Shown here: positions 8,549-17,674 of the stretch, piece by piece | Position numbering within the stretch: position 1 is the first letter of the stretch | Layout: the number at the start of each line of letters is the position of its first letter | Source of the DNA: Fimbriimonadaceae bacterium | GTDB lineage: Bacteria > Armatimonadota > Fimbriimonadia > Fimbriimonadales > Fimbriimonadaceae | Reading direction: 5' to 3' | Length of the DNA stretch: 64,000 bases | Assembly (NCBI GenBank): GCA_019454145.1 | Contig: CP075366.1 | Coordinates: forward strand, 124,001 to 188,000 | Notes under the pieces: generated by a model | Told to the model about the DNA's origin: nothing | Seen by the model: only the letters and a program-made list of their open reading frames with translations | Databases searched by the model: none | Position numbers and translations under genes: made by a program

Positions 8549-9148
8549 ATGAATGAAATGAATGTTGGAGTGCCGTTTGTTATTGAACAAACCGCCCGTG
8601 GAGAACGCAGCTACGACATTTGGTCAAGGCTGTTAAAGGATCGCATCGTATTTCTGGGCACCCCAGTAGATGACTATGTAGCAAACCTTTTGATTGCACA
8701 GTTTCTATTCCTGGAAAAAGAAGATCCTGATAAGGACATTGATTTCTATATCCACAGCCCCGGAGGAAGCGTAAGTGCAGGACTGGCCATCTACGATACA
8801 ATGAAGATGATCAAGCCTGATGTCGCAACCATCTGCGTGGGTCAAGCGGCCAGCATGGGGGCAGTACTCCTCGCTGGTGGTACCAAAGGCAAGCGATATT
8901 GCTTGAATAACGCCCGAGTGATGATTCACCAGGTATCTGGTGGAGCCCGCGGTCAGTTGACCGATATGAAGATCGCCATCCAAGAAGCTGAGAAATACAT
9001 GCAGGTTCTGATGGGAATCTTGGCGGATGCAACCGGCAAAACCGTGGAGCAAGTTTCAAAGGATTGCGACCGTGATTACTTCATGTCGGCGCAAGAAGCG
9101 GCAGATTACGGAATTGTAGATAAAGTTCTGAAGCCGGGCGAACGATAA
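8549..9148 (+). CDS. clpP: ATP-dependent Clp protease proteolytic subunit
   Basis: 199 residues, the usual ClpP length. ClpP forms a double heptameric barrel that degrades unfolded proteins fed by ClpX or ClpA/C. The serine-protease triad is visible: Ser102 in GQAASMGA, His127 in MIHQ and Asp176 in DRDYFMSA. The oxyanion-hole glycines are in HSPGGSV, and the N-terminal segment has the [15 protein letters not shown] pattern. A short propeptide may be removed. Fourteen bases separate it from clpX, so both are almost certainly cotranscribed, and tig lies 64 bases upstream. Confidence 0.97.
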   Translation: MNEMNVGVPFVIEQTARGERSYDIWSRLLKDRIVFLGTPVDDYVANLLIAQFLFLEKEDPDKDIDFYIHSPGGSVSAGLAIYDTMKMIKPDVATICVGQAASMGAVLLAGGTKGKRYCLNNARVMIHQVSGGARGQLTDMKIAIQEAEKYMQVLMGILADATGKTVEQVSKDCDRDYFMSAQEAADYGIVDKVLKPGER

Positions 9149-9161
9149 TAAAAGAAGGTTT

Positions 9162-10463
9162 ATGGCAAAAACAGAAGAGCGTCGAGACCGCTGTTGTCTA
9201 TGCGGTAAGAAAAAAGAGCAAGTTCCGAAGCTGATCGTGGGTCTCCACGGGGCAGTGTGTTCGGATTGTGTGGAGCTTTGCAAAGAGATTCTGAGCAACG
9301 AAGGCACCAAGCGAATTGATGCCGCTCCGGCAGCTGCTCTTCAGGCCACAGCTGGCGGATTTAGCGGAAGCATGGAATCCGTGCCTAAACCAAAGGAAAT
9401 CGTTGAATTCCTTGATTCGTACGTAATTGGTCAAGAATCGGCAAAGCGGGCACTCGCAGTTGCGGTTTACAACCACTACAAACGGATCAACACTCGCGGC
9501 GACGATGCGGAAGTTGAACTTCAAAAGAGCAACATCCTTATGGTTGGGCCAACGGGAAGCGGTAAGACACTGCTCGCCCAAACCCTGGCTCGTATGCTGG
9601 AAGTGCCGTTTGCTATCGCTGATGCAACCGCTCTCACCGAAGCTGGTTATGTGGGCGAAGATGTTGAGAACATCTTGCTCAAGCTTTGGCAAGCCGCCGA
9701 AACCATGGATCCTCGGAATCCGAAAGATCTTTGCGAGCGCGGAATCATCTATGTGGATGAAATTGACAAAGTCAGCCGCAAGAGCGACAACCCATCCATC
9801 ACCCGTGATGTGAGCGGGGAAGGCGTTCAGCAAGCATTGCTCAAGATTCTGGAAGGAACAGTTGCCAATGTTCCCCCTCAAGGTGGACGGAAGCATCCTC
9901 AGCAAGATTATCTACAAGTGGATACCAGCAACATCCTCTTCATTTGCGGTGGCGCGTTCGATGGTCTCGAGGAGATCATCATGCGACGCCAGAAAGAGAA
10001 TGTGATGGGATTCCGCAGCGAACCTCAAAGCAAGCAGGAACGCAAGAACGACGTATTGCAAAATGTCAATCCGGAAGATCTGATGAAATTTGGTTTGATT
10101 CCAGAATTCATCGGTCGTCTGCCGGTGATCACGGCGCTGGATCAATTGGATGAGGAAGCACTCATCCAAATCCTCACCGGTCCAAAGAACGCAATTATGA
10201 AGCAATATGCGCGGTTCTTTGAACTAGACGGCGTAGAACTCCAAGTCGCTGCAGAAGCACTGCGCGAAATCGCTCAGGAAGCACTCAAGCGCAAAACTGG
10301 TGCTCGCGCTCTTCGCGCCATCATTGAACAAATGATGCTGGAAGTGATGTACGAAGTTCCAAGTAAGACTGACGTCAAGCGGGTCGTCATTCCTCCGGGA
10401 GTGATTACTGAAAAGACTCAGCCGATTTTGATGACGGCTGAGATGATCAAAGAAGCTAGCTAA
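9162..10463 (+). CDS. clpX: ATP-dependent Clp protease ATP-binding subunit ClpX
   Basis: 433 residues. An N-terminal zinc-binding domain (Cys11, Cys14, Cys33, Cys36) for substrate and adaptor binding, a variable linker of about 25 residues rich in Ala, then an AAA+ module with Walker A GPTGSGKT (129-136), Walker [10 protein letters not shown] and the sensor/arginine-finger region ending in the C-terminal helical domain ([12 protein letters not shown]). ClpX unfolds tagged proteins, including ssrA-tagged ones made through SmpB/tmRNA (smpB is at 18492), and threads them into ClpP. The ClpP-docking IGF-type loop is near [12 protein letters not shown] strong intrinsic terminator follows. Confidence 0.97.
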   Translation: MAKTEERRDRCCLCGKKKEQVPKLIVGLHGAVCSDCVELCKEILSNEGTKRIDAAPAAALQATAGGFSGSMESVPKPKEIVEFLDSYVIGQESAKRALAVAVYNHYKRINTRGDDAEVELQKSNILMVGPTGSGKTLLAQTLARMLEVPFAIADATALTEAGYVGEDVENILLKLWQAAETMDPRNPKDLCERGIIYVDEIDKVSRKSDNPSITRDVSGEGVQQALLKILEGTVANVPPQGGRKHPQQDYLQVDTSNILFICGGAFDGLEEIIMRRQKENVMGFRSEPQSKQERKNDVLQNVNPEDLMKFGLIPEFIGRLPVITALDQLDEEALIQILTGPKNAIMKQYARFFELDGVELQVAAEALREIAQEALKRKTGARALRAIIEQMMLEVMYEVPSKTDVKRVVIPPGVITEKTQPILMTAEMIKEAS

Positions 10464-10484
10464 GCTCTTTCTTAATAAACCAAC

Positions 10485-10521
10485 TGATCGCCTTCTGCTA
10501 AAAAGCGGGAGGCGATTTTTT
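10485..10521 (+). terminator. Intrinsic terminator after clpX
   Basis: Stem ATCGCCTTCTGCT / AGCGGGAGGCGAT (two G-T wobbles) closed by an AAAA loop, followed by a run of Ts. Ends the tig-clpP-clpX operon. Confidence 0.9.
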
Positions 10522-10526
10522 GTTTT

Positions 10527-10564
10527 CCCTCCCCAAGCTTGGGGAGGGATTAAGGGCGGGGTTG
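10527..10564. repeat. Family A palindromic repeat, copy 4
   Basis: CCCTCCCCAAGCTTGGGGAGGG core with an AAGGGCGGGGTTGA tail. It follows the clpX terminator immediately. The rest of the 332-base gap to the next gene holds one family B copy and no other structure I can see. Confidence 0.88.
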
Positions 10565-10579
10565 ACCACTAAAATAAAT

Positions 10580-10610
10580 CCCTACCTTTGAATCACAAAG
10601 GTAGGGGCAC
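10580..10610. repeat. Family B palindromic repeat, copy 3
   Basis: CCCTACCTTTG / CAAAGGTAGGGGCAC, 15 bases after family A copy 4, the same order and spacing as at 5010-5094. Confidence 0.88.
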
Positions 10611-10795
10611 ATTGTTCCTCTCTCTACTTAGTCGCATCTTATAACTGAATTTCAATCCCAGCAACAACGCGGGAATATCTCATGCCTGTTAACTGTTACG
10701 GGGAATCCATACGCCGAATAGTGAATAACCTTGATGTACCTAGTTGGAAAGAGTTTTCTGCGAGGTGCACTTTGATTGAGGATTGACCTTTACCC

Positions 10796-11137
10796 ATGTA
10801 CCTGATGACCTGGAACCCTGAAAACAGCCAAATTGAAGTCAGCTTTGGCGGACACATTACCAAAAGTGAAACCTCGGCTTTTAGTGAGGATATTCACGAT
10901 ATGCTGCTCTCTAAACAAGGACACGAGTACGAGGTAATGGTGGATTATTCCACCGCAAGCACACTTGATAAAGGAGTCTCTGAGATGTTCGGAGAAATCC
11001 GGGAGACATGCCTGCTTTCTGGCGCTCAAAGGGTGACGTTTATCACTCGCAGCGAAGATGAAGCGGCAACATTGACAAACTCACGTTTGCATGATGTTCT
11101 CCAAGGCCGTGAGAGATACATGGCGTATCCGGCCTAA
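10796..11137 (+). CDS. Small alpha/beta protein, unknown (STAS/SpoIIAA-like pattern)
   Basis: 113 residues, soluble. The pattern is strand (QIEVSFGGHIT), helix (SETSAFSEDIHDMLL), strand (YEVMVDYSTAS), helix (VSEMFGEIRETCLL), strand (RVTFITRS), helix (AATLTNSRLHDVL). This beta-alpha alternation with 'vDyS' after the second strand resembles STAS/SpoIIAA-like domains, which act as partner switches or small-molecule binders, but no conserved phospho-Ser is certain. No neighbour links it to a pathway. Ribosome site is weak (GAGGATTG, about 13 bases upstream); ATG at 10805 is an alternative start. A clear terminator follows. Confidence 0.6.
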   Translation: MYLMTWNPENSQIEVSFGGHITKSETSAFSEDIHDMLLSKQGHEYEVMVDYSTASTLDKGVSEMFGEIRETCLLSGAQRVTFITRSEDEAATLTNSRLHDVLQGRERYMAYPA

Positions 11138-11167
11138 AACAAGCCGTTTGGAGTCCGTTCTCAACCC

Positions 11168-11195
11168 TCCCCCGACCGTTAGGTCGGGGGTTTCT
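11168..11195 (+). terminator. Intrinsic terminator
   Basis: CCCCCGACC / GGTCGGGGG perfect stem, GTTA loop, then TTTCTTATTT. Ends the gene at 10796. Confidence 0.88.
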
Positions 11196-11209
11196 TATTT
11201 GGTATGAGT

Positions 11210-11575
11210 TCATGGGAGACGTTCGATGGGGAACGGAGCATTAGCGAGAGGTTTTGCTGCTAATTGAAGCAAAACGTAGGGATTGTCGTCGGCTGCTACC
11301 CGATTAGAACTAAGCGTTCCGCACGATTTACAGCGATGAATAACCGCCCATTCGCTCCCTTTGCGTACCCAAAGTGCAACTGGTTCCATAACGGAACCGC
11401 AGTCGGCACTTCGGTCACCTGGAACGTCATCCAGGTGAAGTGAATGGAGGCAGTTGGGGCAGTGGTTTCGGTGGTGCGATCCTGCACCTTCGGGATTAAC
11501 CATAACCGAGCAATTCCGGCAACGGAACGGCTGGTTAAGTTGGCGTGATGATATTTTTGTTTTTGTGCGTTTCAA
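11210..11575 (-). CDS. RNHCP-domain zinc-binding protein
   Basis: 121 residues. The hallmark RNHCPNCLHSLH motif is present, after a CRNC pair and before a second pair in HRCKSCGTLSSNR; eight or so Cys suggest two zinc sites. The RNHCP domain family is found in many bacteria and has no established function; a nucleic-acid-binding or zinc-ribbon role is usually suspected. TTG start with AGGA six bases upstream. No operon: a 140-base gap separates it from the phosphotransferase gene further along. Confidence 0.85.
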   Translation of the reverse strand: MKRTKTKISSRQLNQPFRCRNCSVMVNPEGAGSHHRNHCPNCLHSLHLDDVPGDRSADCGSVMEPVALWVRKGSEWAVIHRCKSCGTLSSNRVAADDNPYVLLQLAAKPLANAPFPIERLP

Positions 11576-11715
11576 GTGATCCTAATTGAAATGGGTTACT
11601 GCGAAGCAATAGCTCCGGGTGACAGGAAATTTATGTGGCTCTGCGCGTTTTGTAAACTACTCAGAACCTTGTTAGGATCGGGCTTGTGGCATAGGTCTCA
11701 GCATGAAATTATACT

Positions 11716-12714
11716 TCATTGTGTAGTTGGGTCGTAAACTCCGTTTTTTAGGAAACTCGCCATCAACTCTGCGCCTTTGTTTGCGTAGACCACGACCTTT
11801 TTGCGATAGTCCGCGTTCATCATCTGGAACAGCTCATTACAAAGCATCACCCGGCGGCTTGCGACCAATGCCTCGAAATCTCTTTCGCTAATGCCATGAT
11901 CGGTAGGACGGCTTCCAAACCCTTGCCAGTAGGCTGGCTCTTTGGTGGTTCTAAAACTTGCAGAAGGCTTAAAGGTGCGGGCGTAGTACATCGAAACACT
12001 TGCATCTACCATTGGCCATCCGAGTAAGCAGTCATCAAAATCGAGGACATGAAGTGTAGAACGTTCCTTCATGATGTTGTACCGATGCAGGTCGTAGTGG
12101 ATGATCTGTGCAGGTTTTTTGGCGAGCACTTTTACGACAGCATTCGCTTCATCCACAACCGCCTGCATAACGCCAAGATCGCCGGTAAAACCATGCTCAC
12201 GAAGCTCTAGCGGTTTTCCGAGCAGGACATCTTCAAAAAGTGGCAGTGCCGCGTCATTTGGAAGAGCCAAACCTTCGGTATTTTCGTGGAGTAACCGAGT
12301 AACCCGTCCCAATTCTTTCATCGTGGCCTTACTAGGTATGCCGGGGAATTTGCGACCAGGAAGCCATTCATAAACCGCTACCGCCGTTTCGCGTGGCAAA
12401 CTCGGAATCGTGCGGATCAGAATCCAATCGCCGTTCTTTGCCTTGACTGGCTTAGCCGCGTGAACCGGAGAGTTCGCTAGTCGCGAAGTCCAAAATATTT
12501 CCGCACGTAGATTCTCAAGAGACCGAACGGAGTTGATATTCATCCGGAGCGCATAACTTTTGGTCGCCGTGTCTATTCTAAAAGTCGTGTTAAAGCCGTG
12601 GTTCGCCAGCGAAATCTTGATGGGTTTCAAACCGTATTCCGCCGCAAATTCGGCGGCGTAGGGTCGGAGCAGAGCAACTTGAGCACGAGGAGTGAGTTCA
12701 GCAAAGGGAGTCAT
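11716..12714 (-). CDS. APH-family phosphotransferase (SrkA-like kinase fold)
   Basis: 332 residues. It has the aminoglycoside phosphotransferase/choline kinase fold: a nucleotide-binding N-lobe (SLANHGFNTTFRI ... YALRM with the probable lysine/arginine contact), then the catalytic loop IIHYDLHRYNIM (HxDxxxxN) and the metal-binding LDFDD. These residues transfer phosphate from ATP to a hydroxyl on a small molecule or a protein Ser/Thr. Resistance enzymes, homoserine kinases and the stress kinase SrkA all share them, so the substrate cannot be told. The P5C dehydrogenase gene lies divergently 51 bases away, and the two may share a control region. Confidence 0.82.
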   Translation of the reverse strand: MTPFAELTPRAQVALLRPYAAEFAAEYGLKPIKISLANHGFNTTFRIDTATKSYALRMNINSVRSLENLRAEIFWTSRLANSPVHAAKPVKAKNGDWILIRTIPSLPRETAVAVYEWLPGRKFPGIPSKATMKELGRVTRLLHENTEGLALPNDAALPLFEDVLLGKPLELREHGFTGDLGVMQAVVDEANAVVKVLAKKPAQIIHYDLHRYNIMKERSTLHVLDFDDCLLGWPMVDASVSMYYARTFKPSASFRTTKEPAYWQGFGSRPTDHGISERDFEALVASRRVMLCNELFQMMNADYRKKVVVYANKGAELMASFLKNGVYDPTTQ

Positions 12715-12765
12715 GGCGCGGGTCTATCCGCAAGCATATACGGAATCGGTCGGTAGACTGTTCCC

Positions 12766-14397
12766 ATGAAAGTCGGTAACTTCAGTTATCCTATTCCCGC
12801 CAACGAACCAGTTTTGAACTACGCTCCGGGTAGCCCTGAGAAAAAACGGCTCAAAGAAGTTCTCGCCGAACTGAAAGGCGAAACCGCCGACATCCCGATG
12901 ATCATCGGCGGCAAAGAAGTCCGCACCGATAAAAAGGTTGAAATCCGACCTCCTCACGAAACCGCGCATTTGCTTGGACATTTCCACATGGGCGAAGCCA
13001 AGCACGTAGAGCAGGCGATTGAAGCCGCGCTTGCCGCCCGCGAAGAATGGTCGAACATGAGCTGGGAAAACCGAGCGAATATCTTTTTGAAAGCCGCCGA
13101 ACTCATGGCAACAAAGTACCGCCCCTACATGAACGGCACCACCATGCTCGGTCAAAGCAAGAATGCTTTCCAAGCTGAGATTGATTCCGCTTGCGAGATC
13201 ATCGACTTTTTACGATTTAATGTCCACTTTTTGGACGAAATCTATCGTCAGCAACCGATTAGCAGTCCCGGAGTTCATAACCGACTTGAATTCCGCGCGC
13301 TAGAGGGATTTGTGCTCGCAGTAACTCCATTTAACTTCACGGCAATTGCCGGAAACTTGCCAACCAGCGCGGCGATGTGCGGCAACGTTGTGGTTTGGAA
13401 ACCAGCAAACACCCAGGTTTATTCCGCGAACATGATCATGACGGTTCTTCGTGAAGCCGGCCTTCCAGATGGCGTGATTAACTTGGTTTTTGTTGGCGGG
13501 CCGACGGTTGGCGATGTCTGCTTCAACCATCCGGATTTTGCTGGCGTGCACTTCACTGGTTCAACCGGAGTGTTCAACCAGATGTGGAAGACCATCGGCG
13601 AGAACATGGGTAAGTACAAAACTTATCCCAGAATCGTTGGTGAAACAGGCGGGAAAGACTTCGTCATCGCCCATAAGAGTGCCGACGTGGATGCGGTTGT
13701 CACGGCTTTACTCCGAGGCGCATTTGAGTATCAGGGTCAGAAGTGTTCAGCCGCTAGCCGAGCCTACATTCCATCTAATATCGCGGATGAAGTCAAAAAG
13801 AAGCTTGTTGCCGGAATCAAAACCTTTAAGATGGGGCCGGTTGATGACTTCCGAAACTTCGTGAACGCAGTGATTGATGAAAAGTCTTTCAATTCTATTG
13901 CCGAATACTTGGATCAAGCCAAGAAAGATTCCGGGGTTGAAATCCTGGTCGGTGGCGGCTACGATAAGAGCAAAGGCTGGTACATCGAACCAACCGTTAT
14001 CGAAGCGAAGGATCCAAAGTACCGAACTATGTGCGAGGAGATATTCGGACCAGTTCTGACGATCCATGTTTACGATGCTGAAAAGTTTGAAGAAGCTCTG
14101 CATTTGGTTGATACAACTTCGCCTTACGCTCTCACCGGAGCGGTCATTAGCACCGATCGAATGGCAGTAGAACTTGCGGTTGATAAGCTTCGTGGAGCCG
14201 CCGGGAACTTCTACATCAACGATAAACCCACCGGTGCGGTCGTTGGGCAACAGCCCTTTGGTGGTGCGCGCGCCAGTGGCACCAATGATAAGGCTGGCTC
14301 GGCGTTAAACCTGTATCGGTGGCTCAGTGCACGAACTATTAAAGAAACTCTAGTTTCTCCAGTGGATTACAGGTATCCGTTCTTGGGCGAAGAGTAA
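12766..14397 (+). CDS. L-glutamate gamma-semialdehyde (P5C) dehydrogenase
   Basis: 543 residues. An aldehyde dehydrogenase superfamily member matching the 1-pyrroline-5-carboxylate dehydrogenase branch, which oxidises glutamate semialdehyde to glutamate with NAD+ in proline and arginine breakdown. It has the diagnostic N-terminus (FSYPIPANEPV...YAPGSPEKKRL), the general base Glu in VGETGGKDFV and the nucleophile Cys in GQKCSAASRAY. The cofactor-binding FTGSTGVF turn and the C-terminal PFGGARASGTNDKAG are also family features. There is no proline dehydrogenase beside it, so this is a stand-alone enzyme rather than a PutA fusion. Confidence 0.93.
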   Translation: MKVGNFSYPIPANEPVLNYAPGSPEKKRLKEVLAELKGETADIPMIIGGKEVRTDKKVEIRPPHETAHLLGHFHMGEAKHVEQAIEAALAAREEWSNMSWENRANIFLKAAELMATKYRPYMNGTTMLGQSKNAFQAEIDSACEIIDFLRFNVHFLDEIYRQQPISSPGVHNRLEFRALEGFVLAVTPFNFTAIAGNLPTSAAMCGNVVVWKPANTQVYSANMIMTVLREAGLPDGVINLVFVGGPTVGDVCFNHPDFAGVHFTGSTGVFNQMWKTIGENMGKYKTYPRIVGETGGKDFVIAHKSADVDAVVTALLRGAFEYQGQKCSAASRAYIPSNIADEVKKKLVAGIKTFKMGPVDDFRNFVNAVIDEKSFNSIAEYLDQAKKDSGVEILVGGGYDKSKGWYIEPTVIEAKDPKYRTMCEEIFGPVLTIHVYDAEKFEEALHLVDTTSPYALTGAVISTDRMAVELAVDKLRGAAGNFYINDKPTGAVVGQQPFGGARASGTNDKAGSALNLYRWLSARTIKETLVSPVDYRYPFLGEE

Positions 14398-14444
14398 ATC
14401 CGCGCAAAAAACAGATACTCTGTAAGTGGAGTAACAGAAAAGAG

Positions 14445-14669
14445 ATGGTATCAGGGCATTACTTTTCGGCGAATACGACAACGAAGCTCGTAGAAATTTT
14501 CCGGGTTCAAAATGGATCCGTAGAAAGCCTAGGAGATTGGAAGTATTGCGAAAAGTTGGTCAAGTTGCTGGAAGATGTGGAAGTTGTTTGGCACGTCACC
14601 GATAAGCCAAATATCTATTTGTCGCAGGTGATTCAAGCCGAAGAAAAGGTCGAGCAGTTCCTATTTTAA
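14445..14669 (+). CDS. Small hypothetical protein
   Basis: 74 residues, soluble, acidic. AGAAAAGAG precedes the ATG closely. The sequence alternates short strands (KLVEIFRVQNGSV, EVVWHVTD) with helices (YCEKLVKLLED, SQVIQAEEKVEQF). I recognise no family. It lies 47 bases after the P5C dehydrogenase gene on the same strand and could be cotranscribed. Confidence 0.5.
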   Translation: MVSGHYFSANTTTKLVEIFRVQNGSVESLGDWKYCEKLVKLLEDVEVVWHVTDKPNIYLSQVIQAEEKVEQFLF

Positions 14670-14683
14670 TGCGTAAATAAATT

Positions 14684-14730
14684 AACCCCTCCCTCACCTT
14701 CCCAATATATGGGGAGGGCTGGGAGGGGTT
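14684..14730. repeat. Family A palindromic repeat, copy 5 (full-length form)
   Basis: AACCCCTCCC ... CTTCCC / GGGGAGGG ... GGGAGGGGTTT: outer and inner inverted arms, with a four-run G-quadruplex-type motif on the plus strand. It lies between convergent genes. Confidence 0.87.
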
Positions 14731-14735
14731 TCAAA

Positions 14736-15578
14736 TCACTGCAAACTACGAATTGTCAGCACCGTTACTTCCGGCGGGCAGAATAACCGCGCAGGCAAGA
14801 ATGTCGTCGCCAGTCCTCGAGTCACATACAGCGGCGTTGGAGCATGAGGATAGAACCCTCGCACGTACTTCCGGCCGTTGCGGGTTTTCATTGGTGTCCA
14901 GCCGGGCAAGCCGAACTGACCGCCATGCGAATGGCCGCTGAGCATTAGTTCTGGCCCGATTGGCAAAACGTCAACCATATCTGGCTCGTGCCAAAGCGCA
15001 ACCATCGGTTTCGTTGGGTCAGCTTTCAGGATTGTGCTGAACGGATCAGCCATTTCTGCATTAGCTGAATCAATTCCCAGCCATTCGATTCCATCGTGCG
15101 ACCAGACTTGGTTTTGCAAAAGGCGAATTCCGTATTTAGCGAGCACCCATTCAAATTCGCTAGGTGCGTGGTTCTTGTAGTCTTGGTTTCCGGGGATTGC
15201 CACCGCACGACCACTAAAAAACTCAGCTTCTTGGAGAGCAAATTCCAGTAATGGAATTGGATCATTATTTGAGTCTTCGATGAGATCGCCGACAAAAACA
15301 AGAACGTCAGGATTTTCGTCAACGAGCCAACTCACGGCCGCCCGTGTAAGAGTCACAGTGTTCTGGTCGCGAATATGCATATCGCCGATTAACCCAATGC
15401 GATATCCATCTAACGATTTTGGCCATCGCTTGAGCCGAATGGTGCGCCGCTCTGGCTGAATGCGTTTTGCTTCGACAAGCGATCCGTAAGCGTAAGCTCC
15501 CGCTCCCGCGAGAATCCAGGGCCAGAGTTTTTTCAAGACTTTTGTTGTACCAGTTGAAATAACAATGCCCCGAACCAA
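14736..15578 (-). CDS. Metallophosphoesterase, membrane-anchored (YkuE/YaeI-like)
   Basis: 280 residues. A hydrophobic N-terminal anchor (LKKLWPWILAGAGAYAYGSL) precedes a calcineurin-type metallophosphoesterase domain with all blocks in order: GDMHIRD (D-x-H), VFVGDLIED (GD), IPGNQDYKNH (GNxD with Gln in place of His), and LSGHSHGGQFGLPG (GHxH). The arrangement, with 'GDxHgGQ' near the end, fits the YkuE/YaeI/LpxG group acting on phospholipids or lipid precursors at the membrane. Start is TTG at 15578; a TTG at the KKLWPW segment is an alternative. Confidence 0.85.
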   Translation of the reverse strand: MVRGIVISTGTTKVLKKLWPWILAGAGAYAYGSLVEAKRIQPERRTIRLKRWPKSLDGYRIGLIGDMHIRDQNTVTLTRAAVSWLVDENPDVLVFVGDLIEDSNNDPIPLLEFALQEAEFFSGRAVAIPGNQDYKNHAPSEFEWVLAKYGIRLLQNQVWSHDGIEWLGIDSANAEMADPFSTILKADPTKPMVALWHEPDMVDVLPIGPELMLSGHSHGGQFGLPGWTPMKTRNGRKYVRGFYPHAPTPLYVTRGLATTFLPARLFCPPEVTVLTIRSLQ

Positions 15579-15614
15579 TTAGGCTCAGGGCTGAAGTTTG
15601 ATCACTTTTGGAGA

Positions 15615-16340
15615 TTAGTTGTGGCTTTGTACTTGTAGTGCTGCGCCGGCGATCTGAACTGCTTCCGCCCGTGCTGCTTTCAGCGCGTTTACTTCTCGCA
15701 GGCTTGGCTTGGTAACCGGGTGGTTTAGATAAAGTGGCCCCATCACGTCGCCATAGTTGGGGCTATCCCACAATCCCAGGAGGTGTCCGACTTCATGAGC
15801 AGTTGTGTGAACCATTGCCGCTGGCTGCATTGCCTGACCAGTCGGGGTCGTAAAGCGAATCTTAATATCTCCGGAGAGTCTTGCTGAGTATCTGCCTTGT
15901 CCCCAATCAACGACCTGGCGTTGCCACACGGCATAGCCAGCAACTTCACGGCCCATTTCTCTTACTGAATCCACGAAGTTAATGCGCACTGTTGCCTCGT
16001 TGCGAGGGACTTCAGTGAACTTCACTTGTCCTTCAAGACTAGATTGCCAACCGTTGATTGCATCAACAGCCGCTTGGCGAGCTTCGGCTTCTCGACCATC
16101 TTGCACTTTTGAAGTATCAATCGAGTACTTGATTTCTTGATGCACCAAAATCAGGTCGGCATAAGCCAGAGTTTTGTTAATATCGCCTTGATTAAGCGCA
16201 TCGTTGGCGGATTTCAGTAGATCTCGAACTTTTGGTTGCACGAGGTCAGATTCTCGGAAATTGTTCTTGCTCGGATCGGCAATCCCAGCAGATAAAGTGA
16301 ACAGTGCCAGCCCTGTGATCAAACTTGTGGATTTCAACAT
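15615..16340 (-). CDS. Secreted metzincin-type zinc protease
   Basis: 241 residues from the ATG that starts a signal peptide (MLKSTSLITGLALFTLSAG). The catalytic motif HEVGHLLGLWD gives zinc ligands His-His and, as the third ligand of the extended HExxHxxGxxH/D motif, an Asp; the Met-turn is in GDVMGPLYL. An Asp third ligand is known from snapalysin-type (M7) metzincins, whereas matrixins use His. The region before the motif (ATVRINFVDS, RYSARLSGDIKIRF) is the strand-rich metzincin core. Residues 28-90 may be a propeptide. Likely secreted; substrate unknown. Confidence 0.83.
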   Translation of the reverse strand: MLKSTSLITGLALFTLSAGIADPSKNNFRESDLVQPKVRDLLKSANDALNQGDINKTLAYADLILVHQEIKYSIDTSKVQDGREAEARQAAVDAINGWQSSLEGQVKFTEVPRNEATVRINFVDSVREMGREVAGYAVWQRQVVDWGQGRYSARLSGDIKIRFTTPTGQAMQPAAMVHTTAHEVGHLLGLWDSPNYGDVMGPLYLNHPVTKPSLREVNALKAARAEAVQIAGAALQVQSHN

Positions 16341-16498
16341 AACGGCCCCAAATGCAGGCAGAATCTGCCCGGTGGTATATGAGTTGTTCCCGGTAAGTTG
16401 AACAAATCCCCACAAAGAAATACTTGGGTTATCAATCGGAAACTGGAATGCAGAGTGGGGATAAGTATTTAATTGGGTATAAGCCGAAAACCGAACAA

Positions 16499-17407
16499 AT
16501 GAACCTGAAAATGATCGCCGTGATGGGCCCGACCGGCTCGGGGAAGAGCGGAATTGCTGAGATTGTCGCAAGAAAAATTGGCGCGCAACTCATCAATGCT
16601 GACGCATTTCAGGTCTATCGCGGTTTAGATATTGGTACCAATAAGCCTGAAAATTGCTCTCAGTATGAGCTGATTGACATAGTTGATCCAGCCGAGCAAT
16701 TCGGGTTGGGTGAGTGGATTAAAGAATCTTGTAGGGTGCTCGACCGATGTTGGAAGAGCGGTCAGCCTGTCGTTTTCGTTGGCGGTACTGGCCTGTACAT
16801 TCGTGCACTTTTTGAGGGCTACTCGGAAATGAGCGGGCCACCGAATGAGGAACTGCGCGAGCAACTGATGATTCGCGAGAAAAATGAAGGCTTGCAATCG
16901 CTGGTCAACGAGTTAACTCTGAGAGCAAAGCATATTGCAGAAGCTACGGACTTAAAGAACCCAGTGAGAGTTCGTCGTGCATTAGAAAGGTTAGAGAATC
17001 CCCAAACAATTGAATTCAAAATTCCGCCATACCAAAAAGCGAAGTATTCAATAGTTTTGAATTCAGAAACACTTGCTGATCGCATTTCAAAACGGTTAGA
17101 TCAGATGATTAAGGCGGGCTGGGTTGAAGAAGTAGAAAAATTATTAAAAAATGGAGTACCCGAAAATGCACCAGGTTTCCGCGCAATCGGGTATCACACT
17201 TGGGTCAGACTTTTGAAGGGCGAATTGTCGCTCAACGAGGGAAAGGCGGAGGTTTTGCAAGCAACCTTGGCGTATGCTAAACGTCAGAGGACTTGGTTGC
17301 GTAAGGAACCAGGGATCACGGAAATACCGTTTGACCCTGTAACCGCCGATACTGAACAGCTGGTTGGAGAGAGAATTTGGGCTCTCCTGGCATCGGCAAA
17401 TGGATGA
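16499..17407 (+). CDS. miaA: tRNA dimethylallyltransferase
   Basis: 303 residues from this ATG (alternatives at 16448 and 16511). MiaA adds a dimethylallyl group to N6 of A37 in tRNAs that read codons beginning with U. P-loop GPTGSGKS, the substrate-binding INADAFQVYRGLDIGTNKP block (usually DSxQvYrgldigTaKp), GGTGLYIRAL and the C-terminal GFRAIGYHTW (normally aiGYkE) and KRQRTWLRKE motifs are all present. The Ala in NADAFQV replaces the Ser/Met usual there. Six bases later hfq begins, a miaA-hfq pairing conserved in many bacteria. Confidence 0.94.
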   Translation: MNLKMIAVMGPTGSGKSGIAEIVARKIGAQLINADAFQVYRGLDIGTNKPENCSQYELIDIVDPAEQFGLGEWIKESCRVLDRCWKSGQPVVFVGGTGLYIRALFEGYSEMSGPPNEELREQLMIREKNEGLQSLVNELTLRAKHIAEATDLKNPVRVRRALERLENPQTIEFKIPPYQKAKYSIVLNSETLADRISKRLDQMIKAGWVEEVEKLLKNGVPENAPGFRAIGYHTWVRLLKGELSLNEGKAEVLQATLAYAKRQRTWLRKEPGITEIPFDPVTADTEQLVGERIWALLASANG

Positions 17408-17413
17408 TGAGAA

Positions 17414-17674
17414 ATGGGCAAAGCAATTAACTTGCAGGACATGTTTTTAAACCAGGTTCGAAAAGAAGGAATCTCGGTTACGGTTTATTTGATGGGTGGG
17501 GTTCAACTGCGGGGTAGCGTTCGGGGTTTTGACGCTTTCACAGTTCTTTTGGATTCTCCCGGAAAGCCAACTCAATTGGTTTACAAACACGCAATTACGA
17601 GCGTAGTACCAAGTAAACAAATCGGTGGAAAGGAAGATGAGGAGCAGCCGCGTCCTCCTCGCGACGAAGAGTGA
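17414..17674 (+). CDS. hfq: RNA-binding protein Hfq
   Basis: 86 residues. Sm-like chaperone that forms a hexameric ring and pairs small RNAs with mRNAs. Sm1 motif: [25 protein letters not shown]... with the proximal-face residues around QDMFLNQ; Sm2 motif [11 protein letters not shown] (usual YKHAISTV). A short acidic/Pro tail ([15 protein letters not shown]) follows. Its presence implies sRNA regulation in this organism. The last codons overlap the dapF start (GTGA). Confidence 0.95.
   Translation: MGKAINLQDMFLNQVRKEGISVTVYLMGGVQLRGSVRGFDAFTVLLDSPGKPTQLVYKHAITSVVPSKQIGGKEDEEQPRPPRDEE

Noticed and set aside
9198-9905. A 235-residue frame on the minus strand
   Set aside because: It lies wholly inside clpX, which is unmistakable; no matching family features.
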